Below are positions 8,178 through 15,510 of a stretch of 64,000 nucleotides of DNA, one piece after another. Source of the DNA: Paenibacillus psychroresistens (GTDB lineage Bacteria > Bacillota > Bacilli > Paenibacillales > NBRC-103111); contig NZ_CP034235.1 in assembly GCF_009728935.1 (NCBI RefSeq), forward strand, positions 5,903,501-5,967,500. The letters are read 5' to 3'. The notes beneath the pieces are model-generated. The model saw only the letters and a program-made list of their open reading frames with translations, was not told the origin of the DNA and made no database searches. The position numbers and the translations under genes were made by a program. The first letter of the stretch is position 1; every line of letters begins with the position of its first letter.

Positions 8178-8621
8178 CTAAACCCATTGATCTGCTGCTT
8201 TAGTGTAGCTCTGCACTTCGGACTGTTCGAAGAAAATCGCGATTTCTCTTTCTGCGCTTTCAACTGAATCTGAACCATGGATTAAGTTCATCCCTGTATG
8301 TAGGGCAAGATCTCCACGAATCGTTCCTGGAGCCGCTTCTACTGGATTGGTTTTACCAATCAAGTTGCGACAAGTAACAACAGCTTGATCGCCTTCCCAA
8401 ACCATAGCAAGCACAGGACCGGAAGTAATGAAGCCCAATAGCTCCGGGAAAAATGATCTTTCCACATGCTCTTGATAATGCTTTTCTGCTTGAGCTTTGC
8501 TTACTACCATTAATTTGCTTGCAACCAATTTCAAGCCTTTTGCTTCAAATCTTTGCAGAATTTGACCGATTAATCCTCTTTGAACACCATCAGGTTTGAT
8601 CATAATATACGTTTTTTCCAT
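8178..8621 (-). CDS. ndk: nucleoside diphosphate kinase
   Basis: The 147-residue protein is the usual length. It shows the start MEKTYIMIKPDG, the nucleotide-binding Lys9, Arg residues in TIRGDLA (100-106), and the phosphorylated His115 in the NLIHGSDS signature. It transfers the gamma phosphate from ATP to other NDPs through phospho-His, in the cytoplasm. A GAAGGAG site lies rather far (12 bases) before the ATG. Upstream, an imperfect GTCCTTCT/AGAAGAC hairpin lies in the 5' leader. It is transcribed in the same direction as glpX but is separated from it by a probable terminator. Confidence 0.97.
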   Translation of the reverse strand: MEKTYIMIKPDGVQRGLIGQILQRFEAKGLKLVASKLMVVSKAQAEKHYQEHVERSFFPELLGFITSGPVLAMVWEGDQAVVTCRNLIGKTNPVEAAPGTIRGDLALHTGMNLIHGSDSVESAEREIAIFFEQSEVQSYTKAADQWV

Positions 8622-8739
8622 TTTAAATACTCGCTCCTTCTTATTATCTGATATTTTCTTTATTAGTTTTGCCCAAGGATAAACGGCTGAGTCGTCCTTC
8701 TGAAAGAAGACAGGGCGTTTGTCCAGAATAATAAGATCA

Positions 8740-8761
8740 GTATAAGTAAATAAACTTATAC
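8740..8761 (-). terminator. hairpin after glpX
   Basis: GTATAAGT (8740-8747) and ACTTATAC (8754-8761) form a perfect eight-base dyad immediately after the glpX stop. There is no proper T run, so it may be a weak terminator or a 3'-end stabiliser rather than a strong stop. Confidence 0.4.
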
Positions 8762-8765
8762 ATTC

Positions 8766-9731
8766 TTATTGTTTTAAAAAGGGTTTGTTAGGCAGATAAT
8801 GAATCGTGCGAATAAAACGAATCGTTCTCGTCTTAGCGCGCATGACCATGGAATGTGTTTCCGCTTGTTGATTGGGTAAATAGCGGACACCTCCTAGGAA
8901 TTCCCCATCTGTCACACCAGTTGCTGCAAAAATAACATCTTCATTGCCTACTAAATCTTCCATCGTTAGTACTTTCAACGGATCAGAGATCCCCATCTCA
9001 ATACAACGTTGGAATTGGGAATGATCTTCTGGAATAAGTCTTCCTTGGAATTCTCCACCTAGACATTTTAGTGCTGCAGCAGCTAGAACACCCTCCGGTG
9101 CTCCACCAGAGCCTACATACAAATCAATTCCCGTTTCTGGAAATGCAGGTGCAATCGCTCCTGCTACATCACCATCTGAGAGAAATTTAATCCGTACGCC
9201 TACATCCCGCAAGGTTTGAATTAAGTTTTGATGACGCTCGCGATCCAAAACCATTACTGTAAGATCTGCTACTTTTTTGTTGAGAATTTCTGCAGCTTTT
9301 AATAAAGTTACATCTACAGGATCAAGCAGACTTAGCTTTCCTGCAAGTGCAGGTCCAACAGCCAGCTTTTCCATGTACATATCTGGAGCATGAAGCAAGT
9401 TCCCTTTATTGGCAATAGCAATTACGGATAATGCATTGTTAAGTCCGTTTGCTACCAGCGCTGTACCCTCAAGTGGATCTACCGCTACATCCACCTCTGG
9501 ACCTTGACGGTTTCCAAGCTTCTCTCCAATATACAACATCGGAGCCTCGTCCATTTCGCCTTCGCCAATAACTACGGTTCCTGTAATGGAAACGGAATCG
9601 AACATCGCACGCATCGCAGACGTTGCCGCATCATCTGCATTAATCTTATCGCCTCTACCCATCCAAGGTGCTGATGCCAATGCTGCTAATTCTGTTACAC
9701 GTACAACCTCTAATGCTAGCTCTCTTTCCAG
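8766..9731 (-). CDS. glpX: fructose-1,6-bisphosphatase class II, apparent CTG start
   Basis: This gluconeogenic phosphatase hydrolyses fructose-1,6-bisphosphate to fructose-6-phosphate. Read from a CTG at 9731 the protein has 321 residues and begins LERELALEVVRVTELAALAS, the conserved GlpX N-terminus. Metal ligands then fall at Asp33, Glu57, Asp85 and Glu88, the numbers known for E. coli GlpX. No ATG, GTG or TTG lies in frame before the TTG at 9680, and starting there would remove 17 conserved residues. AAGGGGG ends eight bases before the CTG. An ATT codon just before it (9732-9734) is the alternative start. Confidence 0.93.
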   Translation of the reverse strand: MERELALEVVRVTELAALASAPWMGRGDKINADDAATSAMRAMFDSVSITGTVVIGEGEMDEAPMLYIGEKLGNRQGPEVDVAVDPLEGTALVANGLNNALSVIAIANKGNLLHAPDMYMEKLAVGPALAGKLSLLDPVDVTLLKAAEILNKKVADLTVMVLDRERHQNLIQTLRDVGVRIKFLSDGDVAGAIAPAFPETGIDLYVGSGGAPEGVLAAAALKCLGGEFQGRLIPEDHSQFQRCIEMGISDPLKVLTMEDLVGNEDVIFAATGVTDGEFLGGVRYLPNQQAETHSMVMRAKTRTIRFIRTIHYLPNKPFLKQ

Positions 9732-9857
9732 AATCCCCGCCCCCTTAATTAAAAAACTTGCAAAAAAGACCGACCTCTTTTAGTATACAACATGTTTTTT
9801 GGTTTGGCTCATAGAGAGTATGACTAATTTTCAAACATTTAATGTAACATATATAAG

Positions 9858-9882
9858 AATAAACGCTTTATTAGCGTTTATT
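9858..9882 (-). terminator. hairpin at the end of the lut operon
   Basis: AATAAACGCT (9858-9867) and AGCGTTTATT (9873-9882) form a perfect ten-base stem with a five-base loop, eight bases after the lutC stop. The T run after it on the minus strand is poor (CTTATATAT). It probably ends or protects the DeoR-lutABC transcript. Confidence 0.55.
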
Positions 9883-9890
9883 AGTACGTA

Positions 9891-10670
9891 TTATTCAATA
9901 ATTACAGCGTATACTTTGCCTGGACCATGAATCCCAATCGTCAAATCATTTTCGATATCGGCGCTTCGGCTTGGACCTGTAATGATATTAACGGAAGAAG
10001 GCCAATTGTTGGAGTAACGTTCATTTGCTGCCATCGCTGAGAAAACTTCCCCCATACGCCGCACTAATTGATCTGCACGGAATACGGCAAATAGAACCTC
10101 CGGCAGCAAGGAAACGGATCTGCCATTTCCACCTTGGGCACAAAGTACAACGGATCCAGTTTCAGCTAATGCAAAATCTGCCCAAACCACACCAAGTCGG
10201 CATTGCTCAGCAGCTTGCAGCAATGGACTACGTTGACTCCAGTTGGAAGCAGCAGGATCTTCATTGGATATGGGTGCTTCGGCTTGCTCTGATTCTGCTT
10301 TCCACGGTACAACACGAATTCCATGCTCCTCCAAATATGCATCCAAGCCCAATTGGATCAGACCTTCATGCTCCCAACGCACTACACCCCCGACTTCAAG
10401 CTCTTTACAAACCTCAACCAAATAAGCACTAGTTGCCGGCCCGGCATCTTCTTCACTAACCAACAGAACCTTGCCTGTTAGGGTTGTCCAATGCTGGATG
10501 AACAGGTCCAGCATCTCTTGCTTATTCAAATGCCTATCCGCATAAAACGCCGGCACGCCTTTTTCGATTCTAAGTGGGGGAGTTGCAGCAAGCTCACTTC
10601 GCCCTAAATTCTTCGACAAGCGGCTAATAAAGCTTTCTCTTCCTACAATGGCACCTGGTTTTACACTCAT
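9891..10670 (-). CDS. lutC: lactate utilization protein C
   Basis: The 259-residue LUD-domain protein is typical of LutC/YkgG. The family motif FALAETGSVVL lies at about 165-175, followed by the GRSVSLLPEV loop and, near the C-terminus, IITGPSRSADIENDLTIGIHGP (in outline). With LutA and LutB it forms the iron-sulfur complex that oxidises L-lactate to pyruvate. The ATG overlaps the lutB stop by four bases, so the three genes are translationally coupled. It is the last gene of the DeoR-lutABC operon. Confidence 0.95.
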   Translation of the reverse strand: MSVKPGAIVGRESFISRLSKNLGRSELAATPPLRIEKGVPAFYADRHLNKQEMLDLFIQHWTTLTGKVLLVSEEDAGPATSAYLVEVCKELEVGGVVRWEHEGLIQLGLDAYLEEHGIRVVPWKAESEQAEAPISNEDPAASNWSQRSPLLQAAEQCRLGVVWADFALAETGSVVLCAQGGNGRSVSLLPEVLFAVFRADQLVRRMGEVFSAMAANERYSNNWPSSVNIITGPSRSADIENDLTIGIHGPGKVYAVIIE

Positions 10671-12121
10671 GGCTGTTTATCCCCCTTCTTTAATTCCTTT
10701 TGCAAATCCTCCCATTTATCACGGAAAGAACGCTTTGGCTTCATTGGGAAAAACCGCGATTGAGTCCAGCCTGCTAATGGTCCAGGGCCTTTTTGAATGT
10801 TGCCGTTTTTCACAAATGGCTTTTGCAAATAATAAGCGGTTTTCGTTGCAATTTTGTACACTGTTACACTGCCAAAACCCAATTCAAAGCTTTTAAAAGC
10901 GATTCGTTCCAGCATCGGTGTCATTTTCATTTTTACCTTGCGATGGCGAAGATGAACCAGCATATCGTGTAAAGGAATCTTGACAGGACAGGCTTCATAG
11001 CATGCTCCGCATAAGCTTGAAGCATACGCTAGCTGGCCGGCTTCCTTCATATCCTGTTGGAGCAGAGGGGATAGCACAGCGCCAATCGGTCCGCTATAAA
11101 CGGTGCCGTAGGCATGCCCACCTACATGACGATAAACCGGGCAAACATTCAAGCAGGCGGCACAACGAATACAATTCAATACATCTTGAAAAATAGGATC
11201 GCCCAGCTGCGATGAACGGCCATTATCTAAAACAATTACATGCAGCTCTTCAGGACCATCTAAATCCCCCTGCTGCTTCGGTCCTGTTATGAACGAAGTA
11301 TAGGTAGTTAGCTTTTGCCCTGTTGCACTGCGAGCGAGTAAGTTAAGCATAACCTCAACGTCAGCAAAGCTCGGAACCAACCGCTCCATACCCATAATTA
11401 CAACATGGGTCTTCGGCAACGTCGAGACCATACGTGCATTACCTTCATTAGAAACCAATGTAATCGAACCTGATTCAGCAATCGCAAAATTACAGCCCGT
11501 TAAACCAATATCCGCTTCCAGAAAATAATTCCGCAGCTTCTTTTTAGCATAATCTGCGAGTATTCTGGTATTCGGCTCAAAATGCTCACCTGATTCTGCT
11601 GTAAAAAGATCGGCAATTTGTTGTTTGTTTTTATGAATGGCAGGAATAATTAAATGAGATGGTGTTTCTTTAGCTAACTGGAGAATATATTCCCCTAGAT
11701 CCGTCTCGATCGCTTCAATACCAGCGTCTTCTAGATGATGATTCAAGTGAATTTCTTCCGAAACCATCGACTTGCCCTTAGCAACTAGCTTAGCGTTTTT
11801 TGCCTCAGCTATACGCATGAATACCTGAGTAGCTTCCGCTCCAGTGGTACAAAAATGCACATGCCCGCCTGCTTTGCTTACATTGTCGGCGAATTGATTG
11901 AGATAATAATCTATATTTGAAACCGTATGGGTTCTAATGGCTTTTCCTTGCTCACGCCAAGCTTCCCAATCACCAAAATCTTCCATTGCTTTTAGTTTAC
12001 CGCTTTTTAGTTTATCCGTCGTGTAAGCTACTGCTTTGCGCAAGAATTCATCTGCTAGAGCAAGCTCAGTTCGTCTTTTCAAGCCTGAACCAATAAGTGC
12101 TAATTCATCTGTTGGATTCAT
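10667..12121 (-). CDS. lutB: lactate utilization iron-sulfur protein B
   Basis: The 484-residue protein has an N-terminal LUD domain and a C-terminal ferredoxin-like part. The first 4Fe-4S cluster uses Cys317, Cys320, Cys323 and Cys327; the second uses Cys371, Cys374 and Cys378, with further ligands nearby. The DUF3390-like tail follows (about 390-484). Its ATG overlaps the lutA stop (ATGA), and it overlaps lutC at the other end. In B. subtilis LutABC supports growth on L-lactate. Here the operon is led by a DeoR gene instead of the GntR-type LutR. Confidence 0.96.
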   Translation of the reverse strand: MNPTDELALIGSGLKRRTELALADEFLRKAVAYTTDKLKSGKLKAMEDFGDWEAWREQGKAIRTHTVSNIDYYLNQFADNVSKAGGHVHFCTTGAEATQVFMRIAEAKNAKLVAKGKSMVSEEIHLNHHLEDAGIEAIETDLGEYILQLAKETPSHLIIPAIHKNKQQIADLFTAESGEHFEPNTRILADYAKKKLRNYFLEADIGLTGCNFAIAESGSITLVSNEGNARMVSTLPKTHVVIMGMERLVPSFADVEVMLNLLARSATGQKLTTYTSFITGPKQQGDLDGPEELHVIVLDNGRSSQLGDPIFQDVLNCIRCAACLNVCPVYRHVGGHAYGTVYSGPIGAVLSPLLQQDMKEAGQLAYASSLCGACYEACPVKIPLHDMLVHLRHRKVKMKMTPMLERIAFKSFELGFGSVTVYKIATKTAYYLQKPFVKNGNIQKGPGPLAGWTQSRFFPMKPKRSFRDKWEDLQKELKKGDKQP

Positions 12122-12846
12122 CGGACATGCCCGCCTTCCAGCAATTGCGATAAGTGAAGCACCCGGATAGGCTTGCCTTCTTTATTCAAACGACCGCCAA
12201 TGTTCATTAAACAGCCCATATCCGTGCCAACCAAAACCTCAGCATTTGTTTCCAGTACATGTGCTGCTTTCTCGCAAACCATGGCTTCGGACATATCTGC
12301 CATTTTTACAGCAAACGTTCCGCCAAAACCACAGCAATCTTCTTTTTTGGGCAAATCAATATATTCTAATCCCTGGATATTAGCTAGCAGCGTTAAAGGC
12401 TCTTCCTTGACACCCAACAAACGCATCGCATGACACGATGGATGATAGGTAACTTTGCCGTTAAAAACCGCACCCATGTCGGTAATGCCCAGAATGTTCA
12501 CGACAAATTGCGTAAATTCATAGGTTTTATTAACTAGATTTTCTGCTTTCAACAACCAATCGGGCTCATCTTTAAATAAATGCGGGTAATAATGATGGAC
12601 CATCCCTGTACAGGAGCCTGAAGGTGAAACCACATAATCACTATGCTCAAACGCACGGATTAAATTACGGGCAACCTCTCGTGCTTCATCTTGATAACCG
12701 CTATTGAATGCTGGCTGGCCGCAGCAGGTTTGAGAAGCGGGAAAGTCAACCTCACAGCCATATTTATGCAAAATCCGCACAACACTTTCACCAACCTCCG
12801 GATACATTTGATCCGCTAAGCAAGTAATGAATAAAGATACCTTCAT
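12118..12846 (-). CDS. lutA: lactate utilization protein A (CCG-domain Fe-S oxidoreductase)
   Basis: The 242-residue protein has two cysteine-rich CCG modules. The first has Cys-Cys-Gly at 41-43 with GSCTGMVHHYYP following near 77-88. The second has YHPSCHA near 134-140 and CCGFGG at 171-176. Such modules bind iron-sulfur centres in the GlpC/HdrB manner. The ATG at 12846 is preferred to a TTG two codons earlier: AGAAGG lies six bases before the ATG. Only two bases separate it from the DeoR stop codon, which places the regulator in the same mRNA. Confidence 0.95.
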   Translation of the reverse strand: MKVSLFITCLADQMYPEVGESVVRILHKYGCEVDFPASQTCCGQPAFNSGYQDEAREVARNLIRAFEHSDYVVSPSGSCTGMVHHYYPHLFKDEPDWLLKAENLVNKTYEFTQFVVNILGITDMGAVFNGKVTYHPSCHAMRLLGVKEEPLTLLANIQGLEYIDLPKKEDCCGFGGTFAVKMADMSEAMVCEKAAHVLETNAEVLVGTDMGCLMNIGGRLNKEGKPIRVLHLSQLLEGGHVR

Positions 12847-12848
12847 GC

Positions 12849-13646
12849 TCAACCTTCTTTCTGCTCGCTCGGAGAAATCAATGATTGTGTTAGCTGAGTT
12901 ACTTTCACAGACATCTCACGTAGTCGATCTAAGTAGCTATTATCTGTTCTATCATCTGTAATCACATGATGAATTCGTGTCCAAGGCGCTACCAAAGCAA
13001 AAGCTTGGGCACCAAACTTGCTATAATCCGAGAGTAAATAAACTTCATCTGCTGAATGAATCATTTTCTGTTTAACCAAGGCTTGCAGCTCATTAGATTC
13101 GCTGATTCCACGCTCCATATGCACACCTTTGCAGGAAACAAATGCTTTATTCACATGGAATTGGCTCAAAGCGCTTTCAGCCAAAGGCCCAACAAATGAA
13201 AACGAGTTGGAGGAAAGTACACCGCCGGTTGAAATAACCTTAATGTTGGGTTTTTGATTCAATTCTAAAGCGACCTTGATGGAGTTGGTTAATACCGTTA
13301 TGTGGATATCAGGCATATATTTAGCCATATACCAAGCTGTTGTGCTTGCATCCAAAGCAATGGTATCCCGTTCTTGAATATGACGAACCGCTTCTAGCGC
13401 AATATTCTGTTTTTGCTGCTTATTTTCCGATTCGCGTTCGAAAAAAGGGATTTCCTGCTGACCTGTTTTGACGCTAACTGCACCGCCATGATTACGGAGC
13501 AGCCTGCCTTCGCTTTCCAGTCGATCCAAATCCTTGCGGATGGTTTCTTCCGTAACCTCACATAATTGACTCAGTTCCGTGACACGAATGCTGCCTCTTT
13601 GGTTGACTAGGTGCTCGATTCTTTTCAGTCTCTCCGCTACGAGCAT
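12849..13646 (-). CDS. DeoR-family transcriptional regulator heading the lut operon
   Basis: The 265-residue protein has an N-terminal winged helix (1-57, with the signature TEETIRKDLDRLESEGRLLR from about 32) and a C-terminal sugar-phosphate-sensing DeoRC domain. That domain carries the DASTTAWYMAKYMP and TNSIKVALEL motifs. DeoR proteins usually answer a phosphorylated sugar. It is first in the operon with lutABC and lies next to rhamnulokinase. A rhamnulose-1-phosphate or fuculose-1-phosphate effector, comparable to B. subtilis RhaR, is therefore plausible. That is inference from context. It probably represses its own operon and perhaps the rha genes. Confidence 0.88.
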   Translation of the reverse strand: MLVAERLKRIEHLVNQRGSIRVTELSQLCEVTEETIRKDLDRLESEGRLLRNHGGAVSVKTGQQEIPFFERESENKQQKQNIALEAVRHIQERDTIALDASTTAWYMAKYMPDIHITVLTNSIKVALELNQKPNIKVISTGGVLSSNSFSFVGPLAESALSQFHVNKAFVSCKGVHMERGISESNELQALVKQKMIHSADEVYLLSDYSKFGAQAFALVAPWTRIHHVITDDRTDNSYLDRLREMSVKVTQLTQSLISPSEQKEG

Positions 13647-13710
13647 ACTTGCCCTTCTTTCTGGCTTGGTTTTTAAACAATTATAATTGAAATATTAATG
13701 AATTGCAGAA

Positions 13711-13723
13711 ATTCTAATAGAAT
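13711..13723. promoter_or_regulatory. short palindrome upstream of the DeoR-lut operon
   Basis: ATTCTA-A-TAGAAT is a perfect 13-base dyad, 65 bases before the DeoR start. A GCGC/GCGC dyad (13726-13739) lies just outside it. Position and symmetry fit an operator for autoregulation by the DeoR protein, but only one copy is visible. Confidence 0.35.
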
Positions 13724-13744
13724 AGCGCTTCAGTGCGCAATAGA

Positions 13745-13846
13745 TGTGCCTTCCAGCCACTCTTGAATTTGCATCCTCTTTTATTGAAATAAATCAGGTG
13801 GTAAGGATGCAATCTTCAAAGGCGGCACGTAAACTTTCCAGGCACA
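13745..13846. repeat. long imperfect inverted repeat between rhaB and the DeoR gene
   Basis: Outer arms TGTGCC (13745-13750) and GGCACA (13841-13846) enclose inner arms TTGAA+TTTGCATCC (13763-13776) and GGATGCAA+tc+TTCAA (13805-13819), around a 28-base loop. The whole is a roughly 100-base imperfect dyad in non-coding DNA. It could be a structured RNA upstream of DeoR-lut, a degraded small inverted-repeat element, or chance. There is no evidence for a protein. Confidence 0.45.
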
Positions 13847-13869
13847 CCCATCACTCCCTTACACTTTTC

Positions 13870-13913
13870 TTGATATATAATCAATTCATCCAATCTTTAA
13901 TTATATATATCAA
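13870..13913 (-). terminator. AT-rich hairpin after rhaB
   Basis: TTGATATATAAT (13870-13881) and ATTATATATATCAA (13900-13913) pair apart from an extra TA. The dyad lies five bases after the rhaB stop. There is no clear T run. It may be a weak terminator or 3' stabiliser. Confidence 0.4.
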
Positions 13914-13917
13914 ATCC

Positions 13918-15405
13918 TCAAGCTGAGAATAACTGCAAGAATCGCGCGTAGGCTTCGTTCCACGCAGACTGAGTGGAAGCGTCCGGCTCGTAGGTTTCGA
14001 TTGGGAAGGAGTTTCGGACGGCTGCACGGGCTTCGGAAAGATTAGTAAACGCACCAGCAGCGATTAGCTGCATTAGGACGTTTCCGATTGCACTGCCTTC
14101 TGTTGGGCCGGCCCAAACGGTTTTGCCTATCGCATTCGCTGTGAATTGGCACAATAAAGTATTATTGATTCCTCCGCCAGTCATGTGGAGGCCGGTGAAA
14201 GATTTTTGGGCTAAGATTTCAGTAAGACCGAGATCCATTTTATATTTTAAGGCTAAGCTTTCTAGGATACAACGGATGATTTGACCTTCCGTTTGTGGAA
14301 CTGACTGATTGCTTGCCTTACAATATTGCTTAATCTGTGCAGGCATATCTGTCGGATTCAAGAACATCGCATCATCTGGATTGATCAGACACAAAAAAGG
14401 CTCAGCTTGTTCAGCTTGTTTAACTAAATCAGCGAATGAATGTACATTTCCCGCCTTATCCCATGTCCGCTTGCATTCCTGCAAGAGCCATAAGCCCATT
14501 ATATTCTTGAGCAGGCGGAATGTATTTTCTACTCCACCCTCATTGGTGAAATTATGTTTTAATGCCAATTCTTCCAGTACCGGTTTCTCTAGCTCAGTTC
14601 CAAGCAAGGACCAGGTTCCGCAAATTAAATAGGCAAAATCCTTGGTTAAAGCAGGGACTGCAGCAACAGCGGAAGCGGTATCATGCTCACCAACTGCAAT
14701 TACTGGGATAGAATTAACACCTAATTCTTCGCATACCGATGCTTGCAGCTTACCGACGGTGGAACCTGGGGCAACAATATCAACTAATAATTCACTGGGC
14801 AAACCTAGAATATCCAATAAATCCCGATCCCAGTTACCTGAAATTGGATTGTACATTTGAGTTGTGCTTGCGTTGGTGAATTCACTATGCATCTCACCCG
14901 TTAAAAAATATCGCAATAGATCAGGGATCATCAAAAGTTTTTTGCCATATTTAAGCGCAAAGGAATCGGTTTGCTTCATCGCAACAAGCTGATAAAGCGT
15001 ATTAAAGGGTTGGAATTGAATTCCCGTCCGCGTAAATATTCTTTCTTTTCCGAGCTGTTGTGTTACTTGTTCCATCACACCATTATTTCGTCTATCCCGG
15101 TAATGTGTTGGATTCTCGATAAGCTCGCCTTGTGCACCAATAATTCCAAAATCCACAGCCCATGAATCTATCCCTAGACTTTGGATTGGTATCTGCTTCA
15201 TCTTGGCTTTTAATATCCCTTGTTTAATTTCATGATACAATCGCAAAATATCCCATTGCAGCCGTTCGCCCACTAGAACAGGGTCGTTAGGAAAACGATG
15301 GATTTCTTCCAATTTCAAAAGCTCTCCATCCCATTGTCCGATCATCGCCCTGCCGCTAGAGGCCCCTAGATCAAATGCTAAAACGCTTATCACTGCTGAT
15401 GTCAT
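13918..15405 (-). CDS. rhaB: rhamnulokinase
   Basis: The 495-residue FGGY-family kinase phosphorylates L-rhamnulose at C1. The ATP-binding N-terminal motif VLAFDLGASSGRAMIG (about 8-23) is diagnostic of RhaB. The C-terminal FGGY-like signature is TGGGINNTLLCQFTANAIGK followed by WAGP-EGSAIGN. The start is set at 15405 (MTSAVISVLAF) because AAGGAGGG lies seven bases before it; the longer frame has no such site. It lies 105 bases after rhaEW on the same strand, presumably in one operon. A paralog of about equal length lies at 19204-20694 in the fucose operon. Confidence 0.93.
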   Translation of the reverse strand: MTSAVISVLAFDLGASSGRAMIGQWDGELLKLEEIHRFPNDPVLVGERLQWDILRLYHEIKQGILKAKMKQIPIQSLGIDSWAVDFGIIGAQGELIENPTHYRDRRNNGVMEQVTQQLGKERIFTRTGIQFQPFNTLYQLVAMKQTDSFALKYGKKLLMIPDLLRYFLTGEMHSEFTNASTTQMYNPISGNWDRDLLDILGLPSELLVDIVAPGSTVGKLQASVCEELGVNSIPVIAVGEHDTASAVAAVPALTKDFAYLICGTWSLLGTELEKPVLEELALKHNFTNEGGVENTFRLLKNIMGLWLLQECKRTWDKAGNVHSFADLVKQAEQAEPFLCLINPDDAMFLNPTDMPAQIKQYCKASNQSVPQTEGQIIRCILESLALKYKMDLGLTEILAQKSFTGLHMTGGGINNTLLCQFTANAIGKTVWAGPTEGSAIGNVLMQLIAAGAFTNLSEARAAVRNSFPIETYEPDASTQSAWNEAYARFLQLFSA

Positions 15406-15510
15406 CTGTTTACCCTCCTTTTGAAGAGTCCATATTGTCTGATTGTAGCTAATTAAGGGAATGCCCTCCCTATTAGGTAATAGGAAGGACGTTTGGGGCA
15501 AACCATTTAA

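Noticed and set aside
8766..9680. glpX starting at TTG 9680
   Set aside because: Would remove conserved N-terminal residues and shift metal ligand numbering.
9858..9882. cre site or operator instead of a lut terminator
   Set aside because: Position right after the lutC stop and perfect stem favour a 3'-end hairpin; the cre match is poor.
10025..10432. Plus-strand frames inside lutC
   Set aside because: No ribosome site and opposite to a clear lutC gene.
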